Assembly (NCBI GenBank): GCA_036846645.1
Contig: DAIUBN010000081.1
Coordinates: forward strand, 1-12,721
Direction of reading: 5' to 3'
DNA length: 12,721 bases
DNA from: JAAYUD01 sp036846645
GTDB taxonomy: Bacteria; Bacteroidota; Bacteroidia; Bacteroidales; Bacteroidaceae
Of this stretch, positions 1-8,373 are shown one piece after another (position 1 is the stretch's first letter; each line of letters starts with the position of its first letter). The position numbers were made by a program, and so were the translations under genes. The notes under the pieces are model-generated. The model saw only the letters and a list, made by a program, of their open reading frames with translations, did not search any database and was not told the origin of the DNA.

Positions 1-2513
1 ACTTCGCTATTCTCTTTATTCGTTTTCAAATCGATATGTTGAAGGCGGGCTTCTTTTGGGGCATTTTTCCAAATGGAGCAACGTTGAGAAGTGCCGTTGG
101 CTACATCATTATCGGTTAGTCCACGCCAGAAGTTTGGCTCTAGGCCCGCTTTAATCATTTCTCGGTCTCCATATTTCAAGGACGTCATTTTGCCATTGGT
201 TTCAGAGAATGTCGTTTCGAACTGATTTCCTCTTATCAGAATCGTGCTGTCTTTGCGAACCACTTGCAATGTCCCTTTTATGGGCTCTTTTTTCTTCTCG
301 TTTACTTTCTTTGGAAGCATCCATTGTTGCATGGCAGCTACGTGGCCGGCAGGAATCAGAGCTTCAGCTTTTCTTGTTACGGCTTTCAGTGTGAGGAAAT
401 ATTCTTGATTGTCGAGTGGTACTATATAATATGGTATAGTGACCGTTGCCGATTGATGTGGGGCAACCTTCGGAAAATCCATTTCTCCTTGCTGCACTTC
501 TTTTCCATCGGTTTCGATAGACCAGCGTAATTTGAATTTAGACAGATCGATAAAATCATATCGATTGGTGATGGTGATTTGATTGTTGGTAAAAGCTGCC
601 GGTTTGAAGTGAATATATTGATAGACCTTCTTGACTTCCCAAATATGGGGGTGCAATGTACGGTCGGCAGCTACTAGACCGTTGGCACAGAAGTTCGAAT
701 CGTTGGGTACTCCGACGAATCCCATATCTCCACCATAGGCCCAGATGTTATGTCCGTTTTTATCTTTCTTGGCAAAGGTCTGGTCCACCCAATCCCAAAT
801 GAAACCACCTTGTAGTTGGTCGTACTTCTCGATGACGTCCCAATAATCCTGAAGGTTGCCTTCGCTGTTGCCCATGCCATGGGCATATTCGCAGAGTATC
901 AAAGGACGAGGGTCGCGTTGATTGACGTGTCGACGCAGTGCCCAGATTCGGGCATACATCGGGCAGTAGATATCCGACTTGCCTTCATAACCTCCACCTT
1001 CGTACTGAACGGGACGGGTAGGATCTATGGCTTTCGTCATATTGTAGTTGTTCTCGAAGAGCTTGCCATAGCCGGATTCGTTGCCGAGCGACCATATTAT
1101 AATAGAGGTGATATTTCGGTCTCTCATCACCATCCGCTTCATGCGCTGTTCGAAAGCATTGGTCCAGTCCATATTGTTGGCCAGCGTCCCGTCGGGATGA
1201 TTTTCCATACCGTGACTTTCGAGATTGGCTTCGCCTACTAAATAAAGTCCATACTTATCGCAAAGCTGGTACCATTCCGGTCGGTTGGGGTAGTGAGAAG
1301 TGCGCACAGCATTGATATTGAATTGTTTCATCAACTCGATATCCTTAATCATACTTTCAACAGTTATTGTTCTGCCGGTAAGGGCATTGTGTTCGTGGCG
1401 ATTCACTCCCTTGATTCGGATGGCCTGACCATTGACGAGCAACTGGCCGTTCTTTAGTTCGATACATCTGAATCCGAAAGCATGAGCAAAAGATTCTTTG
1501 ATTCGTCTCTGCTTATCGAGAGAGTTGACGAGCAAAGTATATAGATAAGGTGTCTCGGCATTCCATTGCTTGACTTTTGGGAATATCTGCTTAAACGATA
1601 CCAACGAATCGGCTGCGCCATTCACTGCTCTTTCTTGACGATATATTGTTTTTCCCGCTTTGTCTAAAACCTTTATTTCAATGGTTTCACCTTTTGACGG
1701 TTGATTCAGACGGAGATCTAGATTGAAATCGCCATCTTTATATTTATTGCATAGCGAAGCAACGAGTTTGAAGTCGTTCACTCTGCTTTTGGGGCGAGCT
1801 AAGATGAATACACTTCGTTCTATTCCACTATATTTCCAATAGTCTTGATCTTCGAGATACGAACCGTCGCTGTATCTGAACACTTTGACTGCAATTCTAT
1901 TCGTACCTTTCTTCAAATAACGGCCGATATTGAAATGTGCCGGCAGCCTGCTGTCTTCGCTATATCCTACTTGTTCGCCATTAATCCATAGATAGTAGGC
2001 CGATTCCACACCTTCAAAGTCGATAAAGATGTCCATTTCTTTCCATGTCTCAGGAACACTGAACTCTCTGACGTATGTTCCAACTGGATTATAATCGTTG
2101 GGGACATAGGGCGGATTGGCCGGAAAAGGATAAGTGACGTCGGTGTAGATGGGCGCATCAAATCCTTGTAGTTCCCAGCTACCCGGAACTTGAATATTCT
2201 GCCAATTATTGACGTTGTAGTTTCTCTTGAAAAAATCTTTCGGACTCTGACTATCATTCTTTGAATATTTAAATTTCCAAGTACCGTCCAGACAGATTCT
2301 TCTTTCTGTAGCGGTATTGAGTTCGAATCTTTTTGTATCGGGCAAGGATAGTTGTAGAAGTGCCGCTTGCTCGTTGATGAAAGGGATAAAGTGAGCATAC
2401 ATCGGTTCTCTGTTGATGCCTGGAATGTGTGCATCCTGCCAAGGCAGATTGTCGGCAATAGCATTAGAAAAGGCACAAAGAAGGCATAGAAGTATATAGA
2501 ATGAGTGTTTCAT
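1..2513 (-). CDS. Exported GH2 beta-galactosidase, LacZ-like (3' end beyond window)
   Basis: Glycoside hydrolase family 2 enzyme, expected to remove terminal beta-linked galactose in the periplasm by a retaining mechanism. The frame is open from the ATG at 2513 to the window edge (837 codons); the C-terminus is missing. A hydrophobic leader (about residues 1-20, ending AFSNAIA) indicates export. A cysteine in it (LLC-AFS) leaves a lipoprotein possible. Next come the N-terminal sugar-binding/jelly-roll domain and the catalytic barrel. VRTSHYPN and EANLESHGM match LacZ. The acid/base is E479 in WSLGNESG, and the nucleophile is E542 in ILCEYAHGMGN, followed by QGGFIWDWVDQ. PNFWRGLTDNDVANG, near the edge, starts the LacZ-type C-terminal beta-sandwich. 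Frame checks at eight points from 60 to 2000 found no shift. It begins 16 bp after the lysO C-half stop with no -7 box between, so it is probably co-transcribed with the exporter genes. Family assignment is firm; substrate specificity within GH2 is not. Confidence 0.95.
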   Translation of the reverse strand, partial: MKHSFYILLCLLCAFSNAIADNLPWQDAHIPGINREPMYAHFIPFINEQAALLQLSLPDTKRFELNTATERRICLDGTWKFKYSKNDSQSPKDFFKRNYNVNNWQNIQVPGSWELQGFDAPIYTDVTYPFPANPPYVPNDYNPVGTYVREFSVPETWKEMDIFIDFEGVESAYYLWINGEQVGYSEDSRLPAHFNIGRYLKKGTNRIAVKVFRYSDGSYLEDQDYWKYSGIERSVFILARPKSRVNDFKLVASLCNKYKDGDFNLDLRLNQPSKGETIEIKVLDKAGKTIYRQERAVNGAADSLVSFKQIFPKVKQWNAETPYLYTLLVNSLDKQRRIKESFAHAFGFRCIELKNGQLLVNGQAIRIKGVNRHEHNALTGRTITVESMIKDIELMKQFNINAVRTSHYPNRPEWYQLCDKYGLYLVGEANLESHGMENHPDGTLANNMDWTNAFEQRMKRMVMRDRNITSIIIWSLGNESGYGKLFENNYNMTKAIDPTRPVQYEGGGYEGKSDIYCPMYARIWALRRHVNQRDPRPLILCEYAHGMGNSEGNLQDYWDVIEKYDQLQGGFIWDWVDQTFAKKDKNGHNIWAYGGDMGFVGVPNDSNFCANGLVAADRTLHPHIWEVKKVYQYIHFKPAAFTNNQITITNRYDFIDLSKFKLRWSIETDGKEVQQGEMDFPKVAPHQSATVTIPYYIVPLDNQEYFLTLKAVTRKAEALIPAGHVAAMQQWMLPKKVNEKKKEPIKGTLQVVRKDSTILIRGNQFETTFSETNGKMTSLKYGDREMIKAGLEPNFWRGLTDNDVANGTSQRCSIWKNAPKEARLQHIDLKTNKENSE

Positions 2514-2529
2514 TATGATAAAGAAATAA

Positions 2530-3132
2530 TTAAAGTGAACAGAAAAAAGTAACTAAAAAAGGTACGCTGAAGTCTACAATAAATCCGTGAAAAATAGAAA
2601 CGATGACATATTCTTGTCCCGAACTTCGAGTGATGATAGGCAATGTGGTATCCATTGTGGTGGCACCGCCTACCGAGATAGGGGCAAGTTTTCCGAACCA
2701 TCTTACCAAAAGAGGAGCACATAGTAGAGTTATAATCTCTCGAGCAATATTGGCGAGTAGGGCAATAGTACCGAGTTCGGCTCCTCTATATTGGGTGATG
2801 AAAATACTAGAAAGCGAGTAATAACCAAATCCCGAGCCAATAGCCAGACAGTCGGTAAGTGCTCGATGAGAAAGTAAAGAACTGGCTGCACTACAACCGG
2901 CGAGTGTACCGACAATGGTCATGAGTGGCAATAACATCAATCGTGGATTTAATTTTTTGAAGCTCTTTAATATCTTGGTATCGTTGCCTATACTGATTCC
3001 CACCGAGAACATCAGCAAGCAGAGCGCATAATAGCTCAAATCACTGCTGATGAAAGTGGGAGGAATCAATTGGTAAAGTCCGAAGATGATGCCCAAAATA
3101 AAGAAACCTACTATAATGATACTTCCTTTCAT
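2530..3132 (-). CDS. LysO-type lysine exporter, C-terminal half (split gene)
   Basis: A 200-residue hydrophobic protein with several membrane helices, matching the C-terminal part of LysO/YbjE (DUF340), the inner-membrane L-lysine exporter known from E. coli. In the family a pair of intramembrane acidic residues (E233 and D261 in E. coli) is critical. Plausible counterparts here are E132 in ANIAREIITLL and D161 in GGATTMDTTLPII. The start overlaps the upstream gene by the four bases ATGA (3129-3132), implying translational coupling. With the upstream 93-residue ORF the total is 293 residues, close to the roughly 299 of single-chain E. coli LysO. The two therefore look like one exporter made as two chains. 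The segment LLMFSVGISIGNDTKIL (residues 39-55) resembles LLLFLLGIEVGFNKRII of the partner. Lysine as substrate is inferred from the family only. The gene is followed 16 bp later by the GH2 gene. Confidence 0.85.
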   Translation of the reverse strand: MKGSIIIVGFFILGIIFGLYQLIPPTFISSDLSYYALCLLMFSVGISIGNDTKILKSFKKLNPRLMLLPLMTIVGTLAGCSAASSLLSHRALTDCLAIGSGFGYYSLSSIFITQYRGAELGTIALLANIAREIITLLCAPLLVRWFGKLAPISVGGATTMDTTLPIITRSSGQEYVIVSIFHGFIVDFSVPFLVTFFCSL

Positions 3133-3410
3133 GGTATTTTATCCTCCTTGGCTTTGTTGACAAAATACCATAGTAGCCATGACAGCGCAATGCTTCCGGC
3201 CACACCACCTATTGTAAGTATCAGTGCTTCGAGTCCCAATGTTTGTAGTCCTTCGATGATTCGCTTATTGAATCCTACCTCTATACCCAATAAAAATAGT
3301 AAGAGCCATATCAAGAAAGTAATGACGTGCTGTATCCAATGCATGTTTCTTTTCCTGAAGAAAAGTCCCACACAGATACCTCCTAACATGATGGCTACAA
3401 TTTTCAACAT
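3129..3410 (-). CDS. LysO-type exporter, N-terminal half (split gene, DUF340)
   Basis: A 93-residue membrane protein corresponding to the N-terminal part of LysO. Three hydrophobic segments are visible: about residues 1-18 (MLKIVAIMLGGICVGLFF), a central helix ending LLLFLLGIEVGF, and LILTIGGVAGSIALSWLLWYF near the C-terminus. I place the start at the ATG at 3410. An upstream in-frame TTG at 3434 would add eight residues, but it lies inside the -7 promoter box and would not be transcribed. Its TGA stop overlaps the ATG of the C-terminal half. The two chains presumably assemble into one inner-membrane exporter; this is inference from the family and the gene order. It is the first gene of the unit that continues into the GH2 gene. 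Confidence 0.8.
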   Translation of the reverse strand: MLKIVAIMLGGICVGLFFRKRNMHWIQHVITFLIWLLLFLLGIEVGFNKRIIEGLQTLGLEALILTIGGVAGSIALSWLLWYFVNKAKEDKIP

Positions 3411-3431
3411 AATTGTCGGATTATTCGTTTG

Positions 3432-3439
3432 CAAATATA
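3432..3439 (-). promoter_or_regulatory. Bacteroidetes -7 box for the lysO-GH2 unit
   Basis: On the minus strand the bases read TATATTTG, a full match to TAnnTTTG, 21 bases before the ATG at 3410. The implied leader is about 15 nt. A TTG at 3455-3457 could serve as a -33 element, but its spacing is short (15 bases between the elements), so that part is weak. Confidence 0.65.
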
Positions 3440-3451
3440 CTATTTTTTAAA

Positions 3452-3489
3452 ATACAAGGCAGAACCTGTTGCGGAATTCCGCCTTGTAT
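3452..3489 (-). terminator. Hairpin terminator after susD
   Basis: The arms ATACAAGGC (3452-3460) and GCCTTGTAT (3481-3489) are perfect 9-bp complements around a 20-base loop that itself holds the palindrome GCGGAATTCCGC (3471-3482). Read on the minus strand, the second arm is followed by TTTTAAAAAATA, so it can act as an intrinsic terminator for the susCD transcript. The U-run is short, so termination may be partial. The second arm also reaches into the upstream region of the lysO promoter. Confidence 0.6.
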
Positions 3490-3535
3490 CCGGATAAATA
3501 GAGAGTTTGGTAGTGTCAACAACCAAGGTATATAA

Positions 3536-5083
3536 TTATTGTTTAATTTGATTGTTCGAATTGAGTTCTATTTGTGGAATAGGGTAGAATGCGTTTTTGC
3601 TTTCATCGAAGCCCGAACGTCCTGCGGCTTTCAAAGCTGTAGATAGTTTGCCCCAACGACGCAAATCGTACCAACGATAGTTCTCTAACGGGAACTCAAG
3701 CATTCTTTCGTGTTCTATCTGGGCACGGACATCGGCCTGACTAGTACCCTTCATCGCCGGCATGTCGCCATGCACACTTCTCACCTTATTGATAAGAGGA
3801 ATGGCTTGTTCGGGATGTCCTTGTTCGTTGAGTGCTTCGGCTTGCATCAGCAATACGTTGGCATAACGCATCAAAGGAATATTGATGGCACTTTCGTCGA
3901 GCGATAAAGTTTCTTTGGTGGCCGGCATGAACTTGCGGAATGCCGGACGGTCGTAGGCTTTGCCGTCGCCATCGCAGAACCAATCGTCGTAGTTGCTACC
4001 GTATACTTTGCCTGTTCCGTCGTTGAAATAATCGCATTGGAAGAAGATAGAGTTGTAGAAACGTGAGTCATAACGTCCTGTTGTAGCTGTCTCGCCTTCT
4101 TTTTTGAATTCGTTTATCAAAGTTGCAGAAGGGAGAATCTCATCCCATCCCCAAAGTTCGGAGCAGCCAATCCAACGGTGCATCTGAGTACGGTACAGTG
4201 CACCGTTGGCATCGCTCATAGAGAACTGGATTTCGAATATTGATTCTTTACTATTTTTGTTTGTGCCATCGAACATACTGATGAAGTTCGATACCAAATC
4301 ATAACCCTTTACTTTATTAAAGGCTTCTACAGCCGCTGCCAGATATTCGCTCTTCTTATCGGCTTCTTCGTAGGCTCTTGTCAGATAAGCCATACCTAGA
4401 TAAGAATAGGCTGCTCCTTGAGTGGCTCTTCCTAAGTTGTCCGAATCATAGCTTTCCGGAAGTTCGGCAGCAGCTTTCATATCGCCAATGATAAAGTCCC
4501 ATGCTTCGGGGCGAGTTGACAGGGCTTTCTGCAATTCTGGATCATCTGCCTCACTCAGATATTTTTCTCTTACGACAATCTGTTTCCAGTTCAGCAACAG
4601 TTGCATGTGATAGAATCCTCTTAAGAAATGTCCTTCGGCTACGAGGGCTTTCTTGTCGGCTGCGGGCAAAACGCTTTCGTCTATGCCTGCTGTCTTCTCA
4701 ATCACTTGATTGGCATAGTTGATACCTCTATAATAACTTCTCCAATAGCTGCTGAATTGTGAGTTGCCATTGGTATAAGAATAATTGTAGAGCTCTACCC
4801 AGTTGGGATAGTTCACGGCATCGTTGCCCATATTGATAATATCTTCACGAAAAGCCTCTACGGGCCATTTCACTTCGGCAAGCGACCATTCGTCACCGCT
4901 GTAACTCATTAAGTACAACTGCGAATAGGCTGCTGCCAAGGCCGATTCAACGTCTGTTTTATTTCTCCAGAACGACTCGGACGAGAGTTGGTCGGGAGCA
5001 TTCACGGTAAGATAGTCGTCGCATGAGGTCAGACTCATAGAAAGACATATACCTATTATATATATTATTTTTTTCATTTTCAT
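3536..5083 (-). CDS. SusD-like outer-membrane glycan-binding lipoprotein (RagB/SusD family)
   Basis: A 515-residue surface lipoprotein that captures glycan and forms the lid of its SusC partner. The signal peptide ends in the lipobox LTSC with C21 as the lipidated cysteine, followed by DD, a surface-export-like context in Bacteroidetes. The N-terminal SusD-like part (LTVNAPDQLSSESFWRN, then YYRGINYANQVIE and EGHFLRGFYHMQLLLNW) contains the TPR-type scaffold. The C-terminal RagB/SusD signature is IPLMRYANVLLMQAEALNEQG (residues 402-422), followed by IEHERMLEFPLENYRWYDLRRWGK (456-479). The end YPIPQIELNSNNQI is typical of the family. The start is the ATG at 5083, 18 bp after the susC stop; an ATG two codons later (5077) is equally possible. 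The ligand cannot be read from the sequence, but the aromatic-rich stretches 309-313 and 362-369 are plausible binding-face candidates. Confidence 0.95.
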   Translation of the reverse strand: MKMKKIIYIIGICLSMSLTSCDDYLTVNAPDQLSSESFWRNKTDVESALAAAYSQLYLMSYSGDEWSLAEVKWPVEAFREDIINMGNDAVNYPNWVELYNYSYTNGNSQFSSYWRSYYRGINYANQVIEKTAGIDESVLPAADKKALVAEGHFLRGFYHMQLLLNWKQIVVREKYLSEADDPELQKALSTRPEAWDFIIGDMKAAAELPESYDSDNLGRATQGAAYSYLGMAYLTRAYEEADKKSEYLAAAVEAFNKVKGYDLVSNFISMFDGTNKNSKESIFEIQFSMSDANGALYRTQMHRWIGCSELWGWDEILPSATLINEFKKEGETATTGRYDSRFYNSIFFQCDYFNDGTGKVYGSNYDDWFCDGDGKAYDRPAFRKFMPATKETLSLDESAINIPLMRYANVLLMQAEALNEQGHPEQAIPLINKVRSVHGDMPAMKGTSQADVRAQIEHERMLEFPLENYRWYDLRRWGKLSTALKAAGRSGFDESKNAFYPIPQIELNSNNQIKQ

Positions 5084-5101
5084 TTTGTTTTTAGAAGGGA
5101 A

Positions 5102-8100
5102 TTAGAACGTGAGTTGTGCACCAACAGTAAACGAACGGGTAAACGGATAAATCAACTTATCGATACCTGTATTCAGAACGCTCGAACGAGAGAATTCCGG
5201 GTCGATGCCGTCATAGCCTGTTATTGTCAATAGGTTCTCACCACTTACATAGAAGCGAATCTTTTCGGCGAACACTTTCTTGGTCAGCAGTGTTGGCAAT
5301 GTATATCCTAACTGCACTTGGCGAAGACGAACGAAGTCACCTTTCTCTAAGAATCTGGTCGATTCTTTTGTGTTGCCATTGGGGTCTTGATAAACGGCAC
5401 GAGGTACATCGGTATTGGTATTGGTCGGTGTCCAAGCCGAAAGTGTAGACTTCAACATGTTCGAACCGGAATTCATAGCTTCGTAGAAGTATTTGTTACC
5501 GTTGTAGATTTTATGTCCCCAACCGCTTCCAAGAACGAAAGAAAAGTCAAATCCTTTATAGAAGGCACTGAAATTGATATTGGCTTCCAACTTAGGAATA
5601 CCGGTACCCGAATAAATCTTATCATTATCGTCGATAGTGCCGTCACCGTTTGCATCTCTGAAACGGATATCACCAGGCTGAGCATTTGGTTGTAGCAATT
5701 TGCCATCTTTATTGACATGCTGGTTCACTTCGACCATAGATTGGAATAATCCGTCGGCTTGATAAAGATAGAATGCACCGATAGGTTCGCCTACTTTGGT
5801 CTGTGTAGGGAAGTGCTCTGAACCATATTTCAAACCTTCGCCGTAGAGTACCTGGCTTTCATCAGATAAAGCAAGAACTTTGTTGCTGACTGTACTTAGA
5901 TTGAAACCTAGATTGTATTCGAAATCTCTGATTTTGTTGTTCCAGTTGATTTCGAATTCGATACCGTTGTTGCGCATCTTGCCGACATTCAGTACCGGAC
6001 TGGCCAAGCCTGAAGATGGAGCGAGAACTTTTGTGATGAGCAAGTCTTTGGTCTCATTATAATAATAGTTGATGCTACCGGTTACTTTGTTATTGAAGAA
6101 ACCATAGTCGAATCCTATATTCTTTGTATCGGTAGTTTCCCATTGCAAAGATCTGTTTTGCAGTCCGCGGGCGATGCTTCCGGTCCATGCGGTATCGCCA
6201 TTACCTCTTACATAACCTTGGAAAGAATCGTTGTAAGTACTGATTAATGCCAAGAAGTCATAATATCCCAATGCATTCTCATTACCCAGTTTACCCCAGC
6301 TGGCGCGCAGCTTCAAGTTGCTGACGAAAGAATCTTTCGGGAAGAATGCTTCTTCGTTGATTCTCCATCCCAAAGCTACAGAGGGGAAACAACCCCAACG
6401 GCTGTCGGCACCGAACTTAGAAGAACCATCATAACGAAGTGTAGCTTGAATCAAATAACGGTCGGCAAAGTTGTAGTTGACACGTCCGAAGAAAGAAGCC
6501 CTGTTATATTGCCATTTCGAGCCGCTTCCACTGTATGTTCCACCTGCTCCGGCATTGATGGTCTCGAATCCTGAAGATAAGAATCCTGCAGGTGTCTCAC
6601 TGGTTACCAGTTTACCATCTTCTACCTTATATACTATACTCTTGCCTTCAACGCTTACCGAGTTCCAAGTATACTTTCTTCCGGTGATAGATGTACCTGC
6701 CATCAGGTTGAGACTATGCTTGCCAAACTGCTTATTGAAGTTAAGTACATTATCCCATACTTGCTCTTCCCAATAAGATGTTGTTTCAGAATTGGTAGGA
6801 TAGAGGCGTTTCGACTTGATATCAGCGATATAGTCGGGAGCATGAAATGTAGAACGTTGATGTTCTCCTCTATAAGAATAGCTGGTTTTGAAGTTCAACC
6901 ATTTAGTGAAGTTCACAGTGAGTGCGATATTGGCATCGGTATGATAAGTTCTGTCGTCTTGCTTCTCATAAAAATAGTCTGCCATGATATTGCGGTTGTT
7001 GGGCAATCTGTCAAAGTTGGTCAATCCGAATCCGTATTTCTCTTTATCGTTGTAGATAGGAACCAACGGAGAAATCATATACATCTCTTTGAGAGAATAT
7101 ACCGGCTGTTTGCTATCGGTGTATTTGAAAGACATATTGGCATCGAAGTCGAATATGCTTTTTGACAGGTGCATCTTCAAACGGGCATTGTCCTGACGAT
7201 AGTTGTTCCCAATGAAAATACCTTTATCATTGGCATGGTTGTAAGATATAGAATAGAGTGCCTTCTCCGAACCACCTCTCAGACTTATCATATAGTTCTG
7301 TGAAAGACCTTTTCTTTCTACAGCATCTTGCCAGTCGGTATCTACTCCGGTATCTTTGGTGATATAGGGGCGAAGTGCTATGGCATCGTCAGGATATTGG
7401 GCGTTATAGTTCTCGTACATCATTTTATGTACTTTCTTATATTCTTCGGCATTCAGCATTTCGAGTTTTTTGGCGATAGAAGTGAAGCTAATATATGTAT
7501 TAAAGTCAATTTTTAAATCGCCCTTCTTACCATTCTTTGTTGTTACTAATATAACGCCGTTGGCAGCAACCGAACCGTAGATGGCAGCAGCTGCACCATC
7601 TTTCAGCACTTCCATCGATTCGATATCTTGTGGATTTACACTTTCGATATCACCGGGGAAGCCATCAATGACATACAACGGCTCGTTGTTTCCGAAGGTT
7701 TTCACACCACGAATCTTGACTTGAACACCGGCACCGGCATTACCGCCCGATTTCATGATACTGACACCGGCAATCTTACCTTGTAATGCTTCGGCGGCAT
7801 TGGTCGTTGTTCGTTTGGTTAGTTCTTCCATATTGACAGAAGAAATAGCTCCGGTCATATCGCTTCTTTTTAATGTACCGTAACCAACGACTACTACTTC
7901 GTCGAGCAGCTCTGCATTCTCTTGTAATGTGACCGTCAGATTCTTTCTTCCACCAATATTAATCTCCTGAGTTTTGTAGCCTACAGAAGATATGACAAGT
8001 GTTCCTTTGGCAGATGCATTCAGACTGAATGCTCCAGAGATATCTGTGACAGCACCATTTTTTGTGCCTTTTTCTACGATACTTGCTCCGATAACGGCTT

Positions 8101-8221
8101 CACCGGAGGTATCGATTACTTTACCTGCAACTTTAATGGTTTGAGCCAACAGATTTGTCGGCAACATGAATACCAATAATAAAAGTAGTTGCATCCATTT
8201 TAATACTCTTCTTTTTCTCAT
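5102..8221 (-). CDS. SusC-like TonB-dependent outer-membrane transporter
   Basis: A 1039-residue outer-membrane transporter that imports oligosaccharides with energy from TonB. Domains in order: signal peptide (residues 1-26, ending NLLAQ); CarboxypepD_reg-like beta-sandwich (about 28-100, IKVAGKVIDTSGEAVIGAS); TonB-box-like ELLDEVVVVGYGT (104-116); plug (about 120-232, with PLYVIDGFPGDIESVNPQDIESMEVLKDGAAAAIYG, 181-216); then a 22-strand-type beta-barrel ending in an aromatic residue (SFTVGAQLTF). The N-terminus has no STN domain, so it does not look like a transporter that signals through an anti-sigma factor. The start at 8221 gives a normal signal peptide and lies about 45 bp from a good -7 box. 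It is followed after 18 bp by susD, the canonical co-transcribed pair. Confidence 0.96.
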   Translation of the reverse strand: MRKRRVLKWMQLLLLLVFMLPTNLLAQTIKVAGKVIDTSGEAVIGASIVEKGTKNGAVTDISGAFSLNASAKGTLVISSVGYKTQEINIGGRKNLTVTLQENAELLDEVVVVGYGTLKRSDMTGAISSVNMEELTKRTTTNAAEALQGKIAGVSIMKSGGNAGAGVQVKIRGVKTFGNNEPLYVIDGFPGDIESVNPQDIESMEVLKDGAAAAIYGSVAANGVILVTTKNGKKGDLKIDFNTYISFTSIAKKLEMLNAEEYKKVHKMMYENYNAQYPDDAIALRPYITKDTGVDTDWQDAVERKGLSQNYMISLRGGSEKALYSISYNHANDKGIFIGNNYRQDNARLKMHLSKSIFDFDANMSFKYTDSKQPVYSLKEMYMISPLVPIYNDKEKYGFGLTNFDRLPNNRNIMADYFYEKQDDRTYHTDANIALTVNFTKWLNFKTSYSYRGEHQRSTFHAPDYIADIKSKRLYPTNSETTSYWEEQVWDNVLNFNKQFGKHSLNLMAGTSITGRKYTWNSVSVEGKSIVYKVEDGKLVTSETPAGFLSSGFETINAGAGGTYSGSGSKWQYNRASFFGRVNYNFADRYLIQATLRYDGSSKFGADSRWGCFPSVALGWRINEEAFFPKDSFVSNLKLRASWGKLGNENALGYYDFLALISTYNDSFQGYVRGNGDTAWTGSIARGLQNRSLQWETTDTKNIGFDYGFFNNKVTGSINYYYNETKDLLITKVLAPSSGLASPVLNVGKMRNNGIEFEINWNNKIRDFEYNLGFNLSTVSNKVLALSDESQVLYGEGLKYGSEHFPTQTKVGEPIGAFYLYQADGLFQSMVEVNQHVNKDGKLLQPNAQPGDIRFRDANGDGTIDDNDKIYSGTGIPKLEANINFSAFYKGFDFSFVLGSGWGHKIYNGNKYFYEAMNSGSNMLKSTLSAWTPTNTNTDVPRAVYQDPNGNTKESTRFLEKGDFVRLRQVQLGYTLPTLLTKKVFAEKIRFYVSGENLLTITGYDGIDPEFSRSSVLNTGIDKLIYPFTRSFTVGAQLTF

Positions 8222-8266
8222 GAGTATGAATTAAAAGGTTAATAAATAAAATTGTTTCAACAGCCG

Positions 8267-8274
8267 CAAAGATA
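8267..8274 (-). promoter_or_regulatory. Bacteroidetes -7 box for susCD
   Basis: On the minus strand the bases read TATCTTTG, a full match to TAnnTTTG. It lies about 45 bp upstream of the susC ATG, giving a leader of roughly 35-40 nt. A T-rich GTTTA around 8293-8297 is the only candidate -33 element and is a poor match, as expected of an activator-dependent promoter. Confidence 0.65.
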
Positions 8275-8373
8275 GGCTGACATCTTACTTTAAACCTAAA
8301 ATTCGATAACTACAAATGGTCTACTGAACTACTTTTTGGATGCTCTTTTAATCTACAAAACCTGAAAATATTC

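Noticed and set aside
816..1241. A 141-residue plus-strand open frame
   Set aside because: It is antisense to the catalytic domain of the GH2 gene and has no recognisable features; it is a shadow of the real coding strand.
1967..2476. A 169-residue open frame on the minus strand
   Set aside because: It lies wholly inside the GH2 gene in a different frame and has no family character. The GH2 frame holds the conserved residues.
3507..3526. Inverted repeat TTGGT/ACCAA after the susD stop
   Set aside because: A 5-bp stem with a 10-base loop and no T-run; the stronger hairpin at 3452-3489 explains termination better.
5102..8221. SusC as a signalling transporter with an anti-sigma partner
   Set aside because: There is no STN domain after the signal peptide and no sigma or anti-sigma gene in the window.
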